A stretch of 64,000 nucleotides of DNA from Pictodentalium vernedei (lineage: Eukaryota; Mollusca; Scaphopoda; Dentaliida; Dentaliidae). The translations under genes and the position numbers were made by a program. The first letter of the stretch is position 1. Every line of letters starts with the position of its first letter. The notes beneath the pieces are model-generated. The model did not search any database, was not told where the DNA came from, and saw nothing but the letters and a program-made list of their open reading frames with translations. The stretch lies in contig CM062296.1 of NCBI GenBank assembly GCA_031216915.1, positions 65,254,148-65,318,147 of the forward strand, read 5' to 3'. Below are positions 45,552 to 57,076 of this stretch, in pieces.

Positions 45552-46767
45552 ATGTCCCGACTGGGAATATTATGCTCAGGGTTGTATGCAGGCGTGACTG
45601 CTGCAGAGCGAATTTTTCTCTGTTTTCTGTTGGTTTTTGCGCAGCTAAAGAGTTATTTCACCTCAGGAGGATTGAACTTACTATATAGAACGTGTTTATG
45701 TCAAAATGAGAGGAAAAACAGTCCTAAGAGGAGAGAGAGAGTTTCCGATGGCTCCACTCCAAAACCTGAGTCAAAATCGGTCAAGATGGCGGAAGATGAC
45801 CCGGCACTTCTGGATAGTGGTGAAAAAGTTGGAGCATTGTCTGTGTCTAAACAATTAACTGATCTGTTTTCTCTCGTGGGTGATATAAAAAAGGGACAGG
45901 ATGGGTTATGGAAAAATATGGACAGTAAGTTAGACAAGTTAAGAGTTGAATTGATGACAACTTTGAAACATAAGATGAAGGAAGTGAAGGATGAGCTGAG
46001 TCTTCAGATAGCCATTGAACAGAAACGGATAGATGAATTGTGTGACAAGGTGAATACACTTCAAACCCAGGTAGCTCGTGCTGGTACAGCTGATCACCAA
46101 TCTACTATTGAAGACGATTTGTTTGAAAAACTGAATGTATTACAAGCTCGTGTTGACCGACATGACTTGTGGCAGTATTGGGGTTAATTTTATTCCAGGT
46201 TGGGAAATACATTGTCAACTGCTTCACAGGGAAATACCTGAAAAACTGAAATAAATCTAGCTGTAAACTGAAATAAAGTTATTAACCCTTCTAAGACCTG
46301 AAATAAAATTAACCCCAATACTGCCACAAGTATGTTTGTGTGGTGGTAGACAATCTTTGGAGAATGATACAGTAGTGATTGCAACGAATATACCAGATAA
46401 CACATCAGAGAGCGGGGGTGAAAAAGAGGGTGTGGTGAATGACTTAGTTTCCAACCATGGAAGTGAAGTTTCTACAAATGTTAAAGTAGTGAATGGAGTT
46501 CGTCTACAAAAACGGTATAGAGACAAACCTGCTTTGGTTAAAATACAATTCGAATCACTGGAACAGAAGATTTTAGTTTTAAGGCATAAGAGAACACTTA
46601 AGGACAGTACATATTTTAATCGATGTTATCTCAAAAGTGGAAAGTCACACACTGAAAGACTGATCGAAATAAACTCTAGAACTTTGCTGAATCAACTACC
46701 GGGAGGTAATGAGTTCATGATATCTGGAAGTGGTCGAATTATACGAAAAGATGACTCTCAAAGATAG
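45552..46767 (+). pseudogene. LINE ORF1, interrupted by a MITE
   Basis: The first part (to 46164) has a basic stretch (NERKNSPKRRERVSDGSTP) followed by a heptad-like coiled coil (LDKLRVELMTTLKHKMKEVK and IEQKRIDELCDKVNTLQTQV). After the MITE the frame resumes with ENDTVVIATNIPDNTSE, the RRM-like opening of LINE ORF1 proteins, and a basic end (RLQKRYRDKPALVKIQF). ORF1 proteins of this type bind element RNA as trimers. The start is not certain: the first 50 residues are hydrophobic, and a later start may be used (MAEDDPALLDS at 45786). With the MITE removed the two halves nearly rejoin. Confidence 0.7.
46165..46331. mobile_element. Hairpin MITE in LINE ORF1
   Basis: ACTTGTGGCAGTATTGGGGT and its complement form arms of about 35 bp with one mismatch. 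Short internal direct words (ACTGAAATAAA) repeat in the middle. It ends LINE ORF1 early with an in-frame stop. Confidence 0.85.
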
Positions 46768-46812
46768 GATATTAATTTTGACTGTCAAAATAATGAAAGG
46801 GACAGTTATGAA

Positions 46813-49800
46813 GACTTGAGTAGTTATCCTCATACTAGCTCACATGGTTTAACAATGGGCCACGTAAATTTAAATGGGTGGGCTGTTGAAAGTAGGGTAT
46901 TAAAAGAGAAACTCATCAGATCTGTCGATTGTCAGATTTTATGCATTAGTGAAAGTCATCTTACCGGTGATGATGTGGTTGAGATAGAGGGGTATAAATG
47001 GATAGGCCTCAATAGATCTGTAACGCACAGATTAGCACCAAAGGGTTCGGGTGGTGTGGGTCTTCTTGTTAAAATTGAAGTGTTGGAGTGTTTTGATTAT
47101 GCTATACTGGATCAATCATTCGATGGTATTTTATGTGTGAAGTTTGAATCAAAACACTCTGACTCGACTTTCGTAATATTCTCTTGCTATTTGCCCCCCG
47201 AAAACTCCCCTTGGGGTCGGGACGCTGAAGCCTATTTTTCTCAACTCTTGGTTGATATTTACATGCATTGTGGGGACAATCCAATCATACTGTGTGGAGA
47301 CTTCAATGCACGGATAGGGGATTTGTAAGATTATAATATCGAATTTGCCTTCCCGGGTTATAATTGATACCACGGCGAATCAGCATGGTCGCGCTTTTCT
47401 TGAGTTCCTCAATGAGTCCAAAATGTGCTGTTTGAATGGGAGAGGTAATCCGCTGAACGACAATTTTACATGTATCAGCTCGAAGGGAAAGTCGGTTGTG
47501 GACTACATATGTGTCGCACAGGACTGTTTCAATTAGTGTGAGAATTTCCATGTTGTAACTCAAGCCTCCTTAATAGATGATTTCCATCTGCATTCCCTCT
47601 TGGGTGAAAGGAGTAAACTCCCAGATCATAGTTTTATTGTATTTTATTATAATCGTGAATGCGATCTCGTAACGTCACACCAACTGGACACAAATGTAGC
47701 AAAGGGTAGAAGTAAATTAAATAAACCATTACCAAATACATTTCTCGCGAACGAATCGCCGCAATTGTATCTTAATCAAATAATCCAAGCCATTGAAGGT
47801 GCCAGGGAGTCACAGTGTCAAATTGATGAAATTTTCGCACAGCTCGCTGAAGTCATTGTTCAAGAATTGGAAACTGTGTTTCCAAATTACGGTTCTGTAA
47901 AAACATATAAAACTAATAAAAAAAATCAAATTTGATAAGCCATTCTGGAATGTAGAATTAACTGAACTTTGGAACGAAATGCATCAACAAGAGAAAACAT
48001 TTCTGAGAATTAAGAAAAACGGTAAAAAAGACAAAACTGAAAGCGACGCTTTTGTTCTGTTCAAATCATCTCGCAAACTTTTTAATACTCGATTGCGTTT
48101 CTTCGAACGGCAATATAAGAAATCACTTATGATAGAAACTGAAGTATTGAGTGAATCAAATCCCAATTTATTCTGGGACAAGATAAAACACCTTGGCCCC
48201 TCTAGGGTTACTAAAATCCCAAATGAAGTATACGATGAAGATGGGTCTATAAGTAGGGAGAAATCGAAGATTCTTAAGACTTGGACAAATGATTTTACAA
48301 AACTTTATAATCCTGAATTTCACGAAACACAGTTTCATAACAAATTTTACGAAGACAGAAAAAAAGATAAACTCTTTTTCGAAGATAAATTTTTAGATCC
48401 TTTGTATGAACAATATGCATTGCTCAATCACCCAATAGAATACAGTGAAGTGGAACGAATTGTCAATAAAGCTAAAAATAGAAAAGTTAGCGGCTGTGAT
48501 TATCTGCCCTATGAAGCCTTCAAATTTAGTCATGTAATTAAATTGTTGCAAAAATTATTTCAATTAATCTTTGAAACGGGCATTATACCTACAATATGGA
48601 AAAAATCAATTATTTGCCCTCTCCCCAAAGATCTTTCTAATGACCCCAGAATTCCCGGTAATTATAGAGGAATCTCATTGAGTCCAACATGTAGTAAGTT
48701 ATACTCTACTTTATTAAACAATAGACTTGTTCTCTATATTGAAGAAAATGGGTTACTTGTGGATGAACAGAACGGCTTCAGGCCTCGCAGATCATGCGTC
48801 GACAATATTTACACAATCACATCATTGATAAGGGGAAAGCCCATAATCTTCGCAACTTTCGTTGACTTTCAAAAAGCATTCGACCATGTGGACCGTGATT
48901 TACTGTTGTACAAGCTTCTGAAGCTCGGGATTGATGGTTACATTTATAGTTCAATTAAAAACATGTATAGTGGGACCGAATCTTGTGTTCGAGTTAACGG
49001 TGAGTTTACCGACTTTTTCTCGTGCTCGTGCGGAGTAAAACAAGGTGATAATTTATCCCCGACACTTTTTAGTTTTTTTATTGATGATTTGGCAAGAGAA
49101 ATAAAAGACTGTAAAAAGGGGGTAAAAATTGACGATGACTTAATCTCCATTTTGTTATACGCAGATGATATTGCTCTTTTGTCTGAAGATGAGGCTGACA
49201 TACAAAGAATGCTAGAGATTGTCAACGCGTGGTGCAATAGATGGCGGATGTCAGTCAATGAAAACAAGACAAAAGTTGTTCACTTTAGGAAAAGTCGTGT
49301 AGACAAAAGCTCTTTTAAATTTATACTGGGAAAAAACCAAACAGAAATAGTGGAAAAGTATAACTATTTAGGGGTGACGTTGCATGAAAATAAGGACTTC
49401 TCTAATACCGCCGACAATCTTGCAAAATCAGGAGGAAGAGCCTTGGGGTCTGTTATATCGAAAATACATCCATATAAAGACATAGGTTTTCGAACTTTTA
49501 GAAAATTATATAGTCAGTGCATTTGTCCAATTTTGGATTATGCATCAGCGATTTGGGGCTTTAAAACATACTCTAGCATAGATGCAATACAAAACAGGGC
49601 ACTTCGATATTTCTTAGGGGTACAACGTTACACCCCATTGTTCGCAGTAAACGGGGATATAGGGTTGCAATCAAGTAAAGAGCGACATTGGTTAAATATA
49701 CTTAGACTTTGGAATAAATTGGTTGAAATGAATAATTGGAGTTTAGTACATAACGTATTTATATGGGATTATAATAATGGTCAAAGTGGGTGGTGTGCTG

Positions 49801-50343
49801 ATCTTCGATACATATTCGAACAAATTGACAAACGCGAAACATTCGAAAGTCAATCTGTCTGTGACATAAATGAAATGAGGGCTCTGTTGAGCACGTATTT
49901 CTCTGAAAGATGGCTGAATGGTATACAATTTGTACCCAAACTTAGGACTTATAAGCTATTTAAAAATTCGTTCGAGACGGAAAGTTATGTAGAAATGAAT
50001 CTCGATCGTCAACAGCGATCAATAATGACTCAGTTTCGCTGTGGTGTTCTTCCAATACGAATTGAGACCGGTAGGTTTTGAGGCGAACATCCACATGAGA
50101 GAATATGTACATTGTGCGAAGAACACGCTGTTGAAGATGAATTTCATTTTCTGCTAAAGTGTCCTTTTTATAATGACATAAGAAAACAGTTAATATAATG
50201 TATGTCAGCAGAACATCGGAACAAAGTGTTCCCACTTGAACGTAGATCAATGATCGTGATACTACGAAATTACCCATGTAGATGCGCTGATTTTCTGGTT
50301 AAGGCATACAAAAGGCGAAGGAACTTCTTTTATCCCAATTAAC
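46813..50343 (+). pseudogene. LINE ORF2: endonuclease, RT, zinc-knuckle
   Basis: Endonuclease landmarks: GHVNLNGW (about 46857), CISESHL, GGVGLLV, CGDFNARIG (about 47290-47320), then after a stop and a shift GKSVVDYICVAQD, and LPDHSFIVF (about 47615). The RT lies in a 700-codon open stretch (47979-50081): CDYLPYEAF, PGNYRGISLSPTCSKL, EQNGFRPRRSC, FVDFQKAFDHVD (motif A), VKQGDNLSPTLF, YADDIALLSE (motif C, about 49156-49185). A C-terminal knuckle CTLCEEHAVEDEFHFLLKC (about 50107-50163) lies past a TGA at 50079-50081 that looks like a CGA-to-TGA change. Defects are few: a stop at 47326, a shift near 47340, a stop at 47534, a shift near 47930, and stops at 50079 and about 50196. The RT core keeps its catalytic Asp residues. 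The copy is young but dead. Confidence 0.88.
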
Positions 50344-50346
50344 CTA

Positions 50347-50552
50347 CAGTGCTTGAAGAGTGGGTTGTTGCTAGGTCGCCCGCTGAATGGAGTTGTCGCG
50401 CGGGGTGTAACTTTCAATTTTGTTCATACCGACAAAAACACAGGCAACGTTTCAGCCAATGGACCGCCGGGTTTAACAAATTTGCAATTATTGCTTGGGT
50501 GGAATCTCCGCTCGGCGGGTGATTTGGTGATAGATACACTCTCCTCGTACTG
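50347..50552. mobile_element. Tc1-like MITE, CAGTACG family, copy 2 (chimeric)
   Basis: Right end and inner arm match the 14066 element inverted (TACACTCTCCTCGTACTG; GCAATTATTGCTTGGGTGGA). The left tip CAGTGCTTGAAGAGTG is diverged. A middle block (ACACAGGCAACGTTTCAGCC then AATGGACC) comes from the other Tc1-like family, the CAGTTAAAAC type, so the copy is a mosaic. It lies 4 bp past the LINE stop. Confidence 0.7.
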
Positions 50553-51799
50553 TTGGTAATCATGCTTGTTCGTTTGTGTGGTTTTGTCGAAGTTAAAAGT
50601 GAGAGTTGTACTCTTTCTGGTAGAGTTGTTGTCACGTCTATGTATACATAAAAGGACGAATCTGTGAATGAATATTGGTGGGGGGGGGGGGGGGGGTTCC
50701 CGGGTGGGATGTGTGGGGGTGTAGTGGGGTGGGTGGTGTGGTTTTAGGGATTGTGCGATTGAGTGATTGAGAGAGCGAGAGTGCAGTGAGTGAGTGAATG
50801 CATCCGAAGCCAACCCTGAGCTCACAGAATGTATTTTATATTTTATTATGTGTGACATATAGACCCCTTGGGTCGGGTGCTTATAATATCTCGATGTATC
50901 ACTGGAATAGTGTAATGGTAGCACATGTCACTTTAATAAATGATTCTACTACTACAAAGAGAAGTCTGTGGTACTCAATTCTGTATAGGGGTGAGGGTGG
51001 GGTCTATATTGAACAATGTAGAGTATCGGTACAGTACGTGTTAATTCAATAAGGCGTTGCGTCTAGACAACTACAAGTATATTTTCTATTCATCCACCAA
51101 TAAATGTACAAAAAGTATTGAGATATTTTAATTACAATCCCGACTGACATCATTTTGTGTGTGTGTGTGGGGAGTGGGTAGGGGGAAATTAACTTTTACA
51201 TCAACTAGCTTTGTCATTTGTGGTAATTTTCTCGCCTTGTTTTTTCTCTATTGCATTCTATTAATAACCCTCCTGATCGGAATTTTTTTACACTATTGAC
51301 AGTGCCTGCCATTCCCTATAGCCTTTTTCAATGCATATGGGTTAATCTTGAGTGGCTTGCTTCCTTTCCTCATCAGAGTATACGATTTCAAATTTTGGCC
51401 AAGAATTTCTTTCAGTTGCTATATGTTCAAAGTCAGAGCCAGAGTCTGATGAATATCCCCGTTTTTTGAATTTTGTGGTTTTGGTTTTCCATTATAATTG
51501 AAGTTTATGGCTCCCGCACTTCCTCTGAGCCCATCCTGGGGGGGGGGGGGGGTGGGGGTCCTCCGCGTCTGTATTGGTCACGTGACACGAGAAAGTACAA
51601 AGAAATATGCGAGAGTTCTTTTGATCGAATTTTAATGTAATCAGCAGTTCTATGTGATGGAGAAATATAGATGGATGTGTTTGTAGTATAATTGAATGCT
51701 GTTCAGAACTTCCAACTGATTTGGACTCTCACTTGAAGAACAAACTTAAATAACAATTTTCCTTTCATGATGCCAGCGATAACTGAGAAATCCACGATG
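50553..51799. other. LINE 3' flank and unassigned DNA
   Basis: First 100-150 bases may be LINE 3' UTR. G-runs at about 50681-50697 and 51539-51552. No gene recognised. Confidence 0.4.
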
Positions 51800-53930
51800 G
51801 CGACGTATTCAAAGAACAGCGAAAACATAGCATCACTGAGGAGAACACGATCCGCTTCCAGCTGCGCAAAACCGTCGAGTGACTTCTGTGGTACAATTAC
51901 AGGCGATTGTGTACAACTTTGGTCTGGAAAATGAAATTGGCGAGACAAGTCCCCAAAAGAAGAGGCTGAAGAAACAAAAACTAACAATCGCAGATGATCC
52001 AATAATCCACAAACAGAAGTGTAATGTTTCTGGGAAATGGGTAGAAAAACCCTGTGATGTGGAATTTCTAGTCTCTAAATAAAAAGTACAGTTCTGGACG
52101 GAGAAAATTACTGAGCTATGTAGTGTTGACGATGACATTGTATTTAACTGGTATAGTGCTAGAAGCCCATATATGGGCTTTACTCTAAAGTGCAGGTACC
52201 ACAACTCAAAGGCTTCATATTCAGTGGATATGCTTCATATAATCTTTGAAGTGAAATTGTTCAGTGTGCATGGATTTGCCTTGTTATAATTTATGGGAGA
52301 GTGCCTCTTGGCACTCTCCCAAAAATTATAACTAGGCAAAAACGACTGAACAAATTTGGTGATCAAAAATAATTTAGCACTTTACCAGTTAAGAAAGTCT
52401 CACATATCTACAGACAATTCAATGTATACGACAACCAAGATGGATCGAAATTCGTTTGTATCAATGTGCATCATACGGACACCATCTTGATTCAAGGTAT
52501 TGATAATTGTGTGAAATGGCTGGACGACCATTTTATTAACATTAAATCTGTTGTTTGCGAAAGGTTGTGTTCGTCACCAAATTCCAATGCAAATGCTGAT
52601 CTGAATAAAACAATTAATGAAACCAGTGAGATTAATGCAACCGTTAATGAGGATTATGTGATTTTGGCAACGAATGGTGGCATGCCAGCAAATAGAGACA
52701 CGTGTAAAGTAGCCTTGGGTCAAACAGAAGATTACACATCTACTTCAGAAACTACGCCAGTTGTGAGTAAACAAAAATCAACCAAGGTTTGGCTCATAAG
52801 TTGGATTCTGGTTCTTTAACACCCCATGGGAAGGTTGAACTTAGGGAGAGGACAGAAAAGCTAGCCCTGAAACATGAAGGAGAGTTTCTAGCAATAGAAT
52901 CAACGTTGGCACAAATTGTCCTTGAAATGAGTGACCTATCGACTGAGCGCGGAGAATTGAGAAATATGTCAAAACTAATTTCTACCCTCCAGACGAATAG
53001 TATAGAGTCAAATAAAGTAAATAACCCTCCAAAATCTGATCAGGTTCTGATACAGCGATGGACGGAAAATGTGACGACGGAACAATTTCAGAAAAACTAG
53101 ACAACGCGCTGGAACATCGACTCACAGACTTAATTGATTCCAGACTTAACCCACTACGCGACGCGCTAGAGACAACGTGTAATAAAGTGAGTGTATTGGA
53201 AAATAAGCTAGATTTCTTGAACTCTGAAGTCGGTAAACTATGCCTGCAGTTGTCCCAATTACTTACGAGGAAAGGGGTGTCAACACTAACTCTGTCGAAT
53301 ATATTCCAAATGACGTGTCAAGAACAATATAGTCAGTGGAATCGAGTGTGGTATATGAAACATGTGAGCGCATTGTAATCGTGTCTGGTAGCAGTGCTAT
53401 AGAGAAGGACGAACCGGAGAATGTATGTGAAACATTTTCTTGCGCAGTCACTACATGTCGTGAACACTTCCCTAATGCGGAAATTAATGCATGCGCTGTA
53501 ATTCACAGAGCAAGTAATGGGACAATTAATTCAAACACAGATACACTGAACAGTCGTTTAAATGACTTATGTGCCGGGCTAAGTCAGGCTGTTTTTAACG
53601 ATATCTGTGATCCTTCCGAAATCAGAACTCATCTACGAAGAAGGAGCTATATTATGATAACGTTCACCTATATAATAAAGGTCTGGGTCGATTAGCTGTC
53701 AAAATGAAATGTATATCGGGGCTAGAGTCGAGATCACAAGATCAAGTGTCTGCCCCCCACACACCACCAGCACGAGGCGTGCGAAGTTCTCAATATCCAG
53801 GTAAACCATCGAGCTCATGCGACCCAAAACAGGCGACATGGAACTGGTTGCCATACTCATGCGAATGTCTCACGGGTATCTCGATAAAGCCATCGGCCTG
53901 GTCGCTTTCCCAGTCAAACAGTGAATAGAC
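51800..53930 (+). pseudogene. LINE ORF1 with coiled coil and SGNH esterase
   Basis: A broken plus-strand frame from about 52370 (HIYRQFNVYDNQDGSKFVC, HHTDTILIQGID) leads into coiled coils (ERTEKLALKHEGEFLAIE; LENKLDFLNSEVGKL). A GDSL/SGNH-type esterase remnant follows: ERIVIVSGSSAIEK, HFPNAEINACAVIHRAS, LNSRLNDLC, and the catalytic D-x-x-H block DNVHLYNKGLGRLAVK (about 53655-53700). Esterase-bearing ORF1 is known in CR1/L2-group LINEs. The part before 52140 (KKRLKKQKLTIADDPI) may be its N-terminus. A hairpin repeat sits between, and several shifts are present (about 52790, 53095, 53340). It belongs with the ORF2 remnant downstream. Confidence 0.65.
52160..52355. mobile_element. GGGAGAGTGCC hairpin element, copy 1
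   Basis: Core hairpin 52275-52340: TTTGCCTTGTTATAATTTAT then GGGAGAGTGCC / GGCACTCTCCC. Left flank AGAAGCCCATATATGGG, then AAGTGCAGGT and GGCTTCAT, as in copy 2 (55670-55875). The two copies differ at about 20-25% of positions by eye. Confidence 0.75.
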
Positions 53931-54065
53931 AACAGGACAACCAGGTTGCCGACTCTGTATCACCACAAATTGATACTAACGGTAAGCTGACTGAGCTGTG
54001 TAACATTCTAATTCAACACATTTCAGCCATCACATCTAGAAATGGTGATTGCGTTAATAAATAGA

Positions 54066-54315
54066 TTAACCGTTTACCCAACCAAACGGCCAAAACCATC
54101 CATCGCTATTCTCAAAAATCGCCAATTAATTTTCATTATTTTATTCATTTTGTGTCTCAAAACCATAGGTTATGACCCCCTCGTTGGAACGAGCTCGTCG
54201 AGCTCGTTCCAATGAGGGTCATAACCTATGGTTTTGAGATAAAAAATAAAAAAATAGTTATTCAAGAATTCTTTTTGCAAGTGTCGTCTATTTTTCAAGT
54301 TAGGTAAAGGGATAA
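54066..54315. mobile_element. piggyBac-like MITE, subfamily B, copy 3
   Basis: Left TTAACCGTTTACCCAAC tip; right tip decayed (GTAAAGGGATAA). Arms CCATAGGTTATGACCCC and complement; full GGAACGAGCTCG / CGAGCTCGTTCC centre. It sits between ORF1 and ORF2 of the older LINE. Confidence 0.85.
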
Positions 54316-55484
54316 ACACTTTCTCGATATGGATTCTTTTCAGAAGCTAATAAGCTGCTGGAACATTCATGGTATTAAGGACTTGTTGGGCAGGACAATC
54401 TGACATCCGATAGATTTGTAGAAAAATATGTGAAACGTTTTGATGTAGAAATATTTTTTGAAAAGTGGTCTGACGACTGTACCCTTATCATAAACACCAA
54501 GGGTTACAAAAACTTCCACAGTAACGGAACGTTTAACAAAAGGGGAGGCTTCATAGTGTGCTATAAATCAACGTTTACCATCGTTATCCAACAGCTGAAG
54601 ACCGATAGCGTTGATATCCTGTGGCTTGTATTACTCAAGGAGTTCCTCAACGCCAACAACGATATATTCCTCTGTAAAGCATATTGCGCCCCCCGGGCAA
54701 TCTATCTGTCTGCGTTGCCGTACAAGGAGATTTAAACGCCCGAACTACAAGTATTTCGGATTATTTAACTAATGACGAAAACTCACATAAATTTACCCAC
54801 ATTTCCAACTACACCATAGATAAAGTAATATTTCCGCGAAACAGCTGTGATCAGAAATCAAATAGTCGTGGTCAATTACTAATTGATTTGTGCATACAAG
54901 CTGGATTACGGATTCTTAATGGTAGAACACAAGAAAATCCTATGGGAAAATATACATCCTTCCAGCCGCTTGGCTGTTCAGTGGTAGATTATATGGCGTG
55001 TAGTGAACACCTCAGCCCAAAGGTCTCGTACTTCAACGTAGAAGATCCCACAATACATTCGGATCATTCTCAACTGTGGTTTATGATTACAGTAGGTAGT
55101 TTCAAGAGAATCAAGGTTGGGTGTTCATAGGCTAATACGAACCGTTTCCCTGAAACATTTAAATGGTCGCAGTCAGCAAAAGACGCTTTTGTATCAGCGT
55201 TCGTTTCCAATGAAATTAGATCAAATTTGTCAAGTATATTAGAACAGGGAATTTCTGATATAAATGTATCTATTACAAACTTGAACTGTCCACTTAGGCT
55301 CGCGTCGGTGCGTAGCCTGAAACGTAAGCGGGCAAAGAGACGTGGACATTCAAAGCAAAAGCTAGACTCTGGTACGATAAAAGCTGTTGTGAACTCAAAC
55401 AACATATCATGCAGACAGCTGTTGATCACATACCATAATGACCCAATAGTACGAGGTCGCTATTTTACAGCAGGAAATCAGTAA

Positions 55485-55937
55485 TATCTTACCTCCTTCA
55501 AATATCTGGGAATTGCATTGGTTCAAATACTTCACGTGCAGACTGCATATAAAACCATATGCTGCCTGTCAACATCAATATACGCTGACCGCTATGGGTA
55601 ATCTCCCCTTTGTTCATTGTTTATTCAAAATGGCGCCAGCCGATAAACGCTTCGAGTTGAAAGATTGAGTGTTGGAAGCCCATATTTGGTCTGAAGTGCA
55701 GGTTAGCCAACTTAAACGGCTTCATGTTCTGTGGATGTGTGTCATGTTACCTTCGAAATAAAACTGTATGGTATGTATGCATTTGCCTTGTTACAATTTA
55801 TGGGAGAGTGCCCGTAGGCACTCTCCCATAAATTGCAACAAGGCAAAGACACGTGAACACATTGTGAGAATTCTCTCATTTAATTTTGATCGCTGTTGTT
55901 ATTAGTTCTATGCATCGATGCAGCAGTCGGTAAGATA
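55485..55937. mobile_element. Hairpin element copy 2, ~453 bp, in LINE ORF2
   Basis: TATCTTACC at the left and GGTAAGATA at the right are inverted ends. It holds the GGGAGAGTGCC hairpin (55782-55847, arms about 31 bp) and shares its left flank with 52160-52355. It separates two readable pieces of LINE ORF2, which gives its outer limits. Confidence 0.65.
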
Positions 55938-56332
55938 TATTCGTTACAAAATTTGTTGGTTTCGCTCGAGTCCAATATGGAATTATCTGACACCATATAT
56001 ACCATATTAGGCCACCAACAAACTGTATAACTAATATTATAGATCTCTTAAACTAAAACGGAGGGAGTATAAACAACAACGTTTCGATAGCCTCACTCAA
56101 ATGAAGCGTAGCAATCCTAAATAATAATGGGATTTATTAGCAAAGATAAAATCAAAGTTTAACCAGCCATCTGACCAATCCTCTGTCATTCACCCAGATG
56201 AATTTTATGAGCACTTAAGAAATCTCGATCAACCTCCCAATTCATCTGAGTTTAATGATAATTTCCGGAAAGACATCTCCGCTAAGCTATGCAACCTGGA
56301 GTGCCAGTTGTCTTGTAACGATATCCTTGACT

Positions 56333-56686
56333 ATCGTGTTCCTGGGGAGCGTGGTGGATCAGTAGGTAGAGGTGCAGGCTGCAAGCCGAGAGGTTCTCTG
56401 TTCGAATCCCACCTGCGGCAACCGCGTTGTGTCCTTGGGCAAGACACTTCATCTCCACTGCCCGCGTGGGGGCACGATGACGCCGTGTACTAAGGCGTAC
56501 TGCACGTCGATGGTACGCATGTATTCAACCAATCTAACTCTGCCTGTGCTGCAGTGCGGAGTTACGATGTTGGGGAGCTGGCAGCTGCTCGCCGTCGCTC
56601 GGTGGTTCTCTCCGGGTACTCCGGCTTCCTCCACCCGTAAAACTGTCACGGTCTTGATTAGCCATTGTGCATAAATAAATCGTGTT
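56333..56686 (+). mobile_element. tRNA-derived SINE with 8-bp target duplication
   Basis: The body 56341-56678 is flanked by ATCGTGTT on both sides (56333-56340, 56679-56686), and removing it rejoins the LINE ORF2 frame. The head looks like a tRNA: box A region GTGGTGGATCAGTAGGTAG and box B GTTCGAATCC (56400-56409), the two internal RNA polymerase III promoter blocks. The body then has GTGTCCTTGGGCAAGACACT, a word common in SINE central domains, and ACTAAGGCGTACTGCACGTC. The 3' end is CATAAATAA, an AT-rich simple tail. A LINE supplies the enzymes; which one is unknown. Confidence 0.88.
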
Positions 56687-56790
56687 ACTGAAACTGAAGA
56701 AATAAAGGCAATTCAAAGTTAAAATGTGGTAAAGCCGAAGGACCAGATGGTATAAAGGCTGAAATGATTAAATCAACCCGACATATCATA

Positions 56791-57076
56791 CAGTTAAAAC
56801 TAGAAGTCCTGTCATGAAGTGCGCACAAATAGCACGTCGATCTGCGCGTTAATCTACGCGTTATGACCATAGTAAGGCTATCAAATTATGTACATATGGC
56901 CTGTGCACAAGGTCCATAGGTAGAAACATTGCCCGTGTTTGCATGAGTAACCAGGACAACCTGTCCTGCTTTGGATGTCATTCGATATGGCAATTGCGCG
57001 CAATTCCTGTCATGAAGTGTGCGCAATTAAGCCTGGACAAGCGCACACTTCATGACATGACTTCTGGTTTTAACTG
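56791..57076. mobile_element. Tc1/mariner-like MITE, CAGTTAAAAC family, copy 5
   Basis: TA-flanked, CAGTTAAAACTAGAAGTCCT / ACTTCTGGTTTTAACTG. The central GGACC palindrome is deleted, and part of one arm (GTCATGAAGTGTGCGCAATT) is rearranged. Inserted in LINE ORF2. Confidence 0.88.

Larger units (their letters stand above)
45552..50343 (+). mobile_element. Nearly full-length APE-type LINE
   Basis: Two-ORF non-LTR retrotransposon: a coiled-coil ORF1, then ORF2 with an apurinic-type endonuclease, a reverse transcriptase and a C-terminal zinc-knuckle. One MITE interrupts ORF1 and another lies just past the ORF2 stop. The 5' and 3' ends and any target duplication are not clear. The set of domains fits the CR1/L2/Jockey superclade; the exact clade needs a tree. 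Confidence 0.85.

Noticed and set aside
56341-56420. A genuine tRNA gene
   Set aside because: Boxes A and B are present but the cloverleaf is incomplete, and the unit continues into a SINE body with target duplication.
56308-56674. Overlapping 61-, 100- and 66-codon ORFs
   Set aside because: They lie in the GC-rich SINE body and have no coding features.
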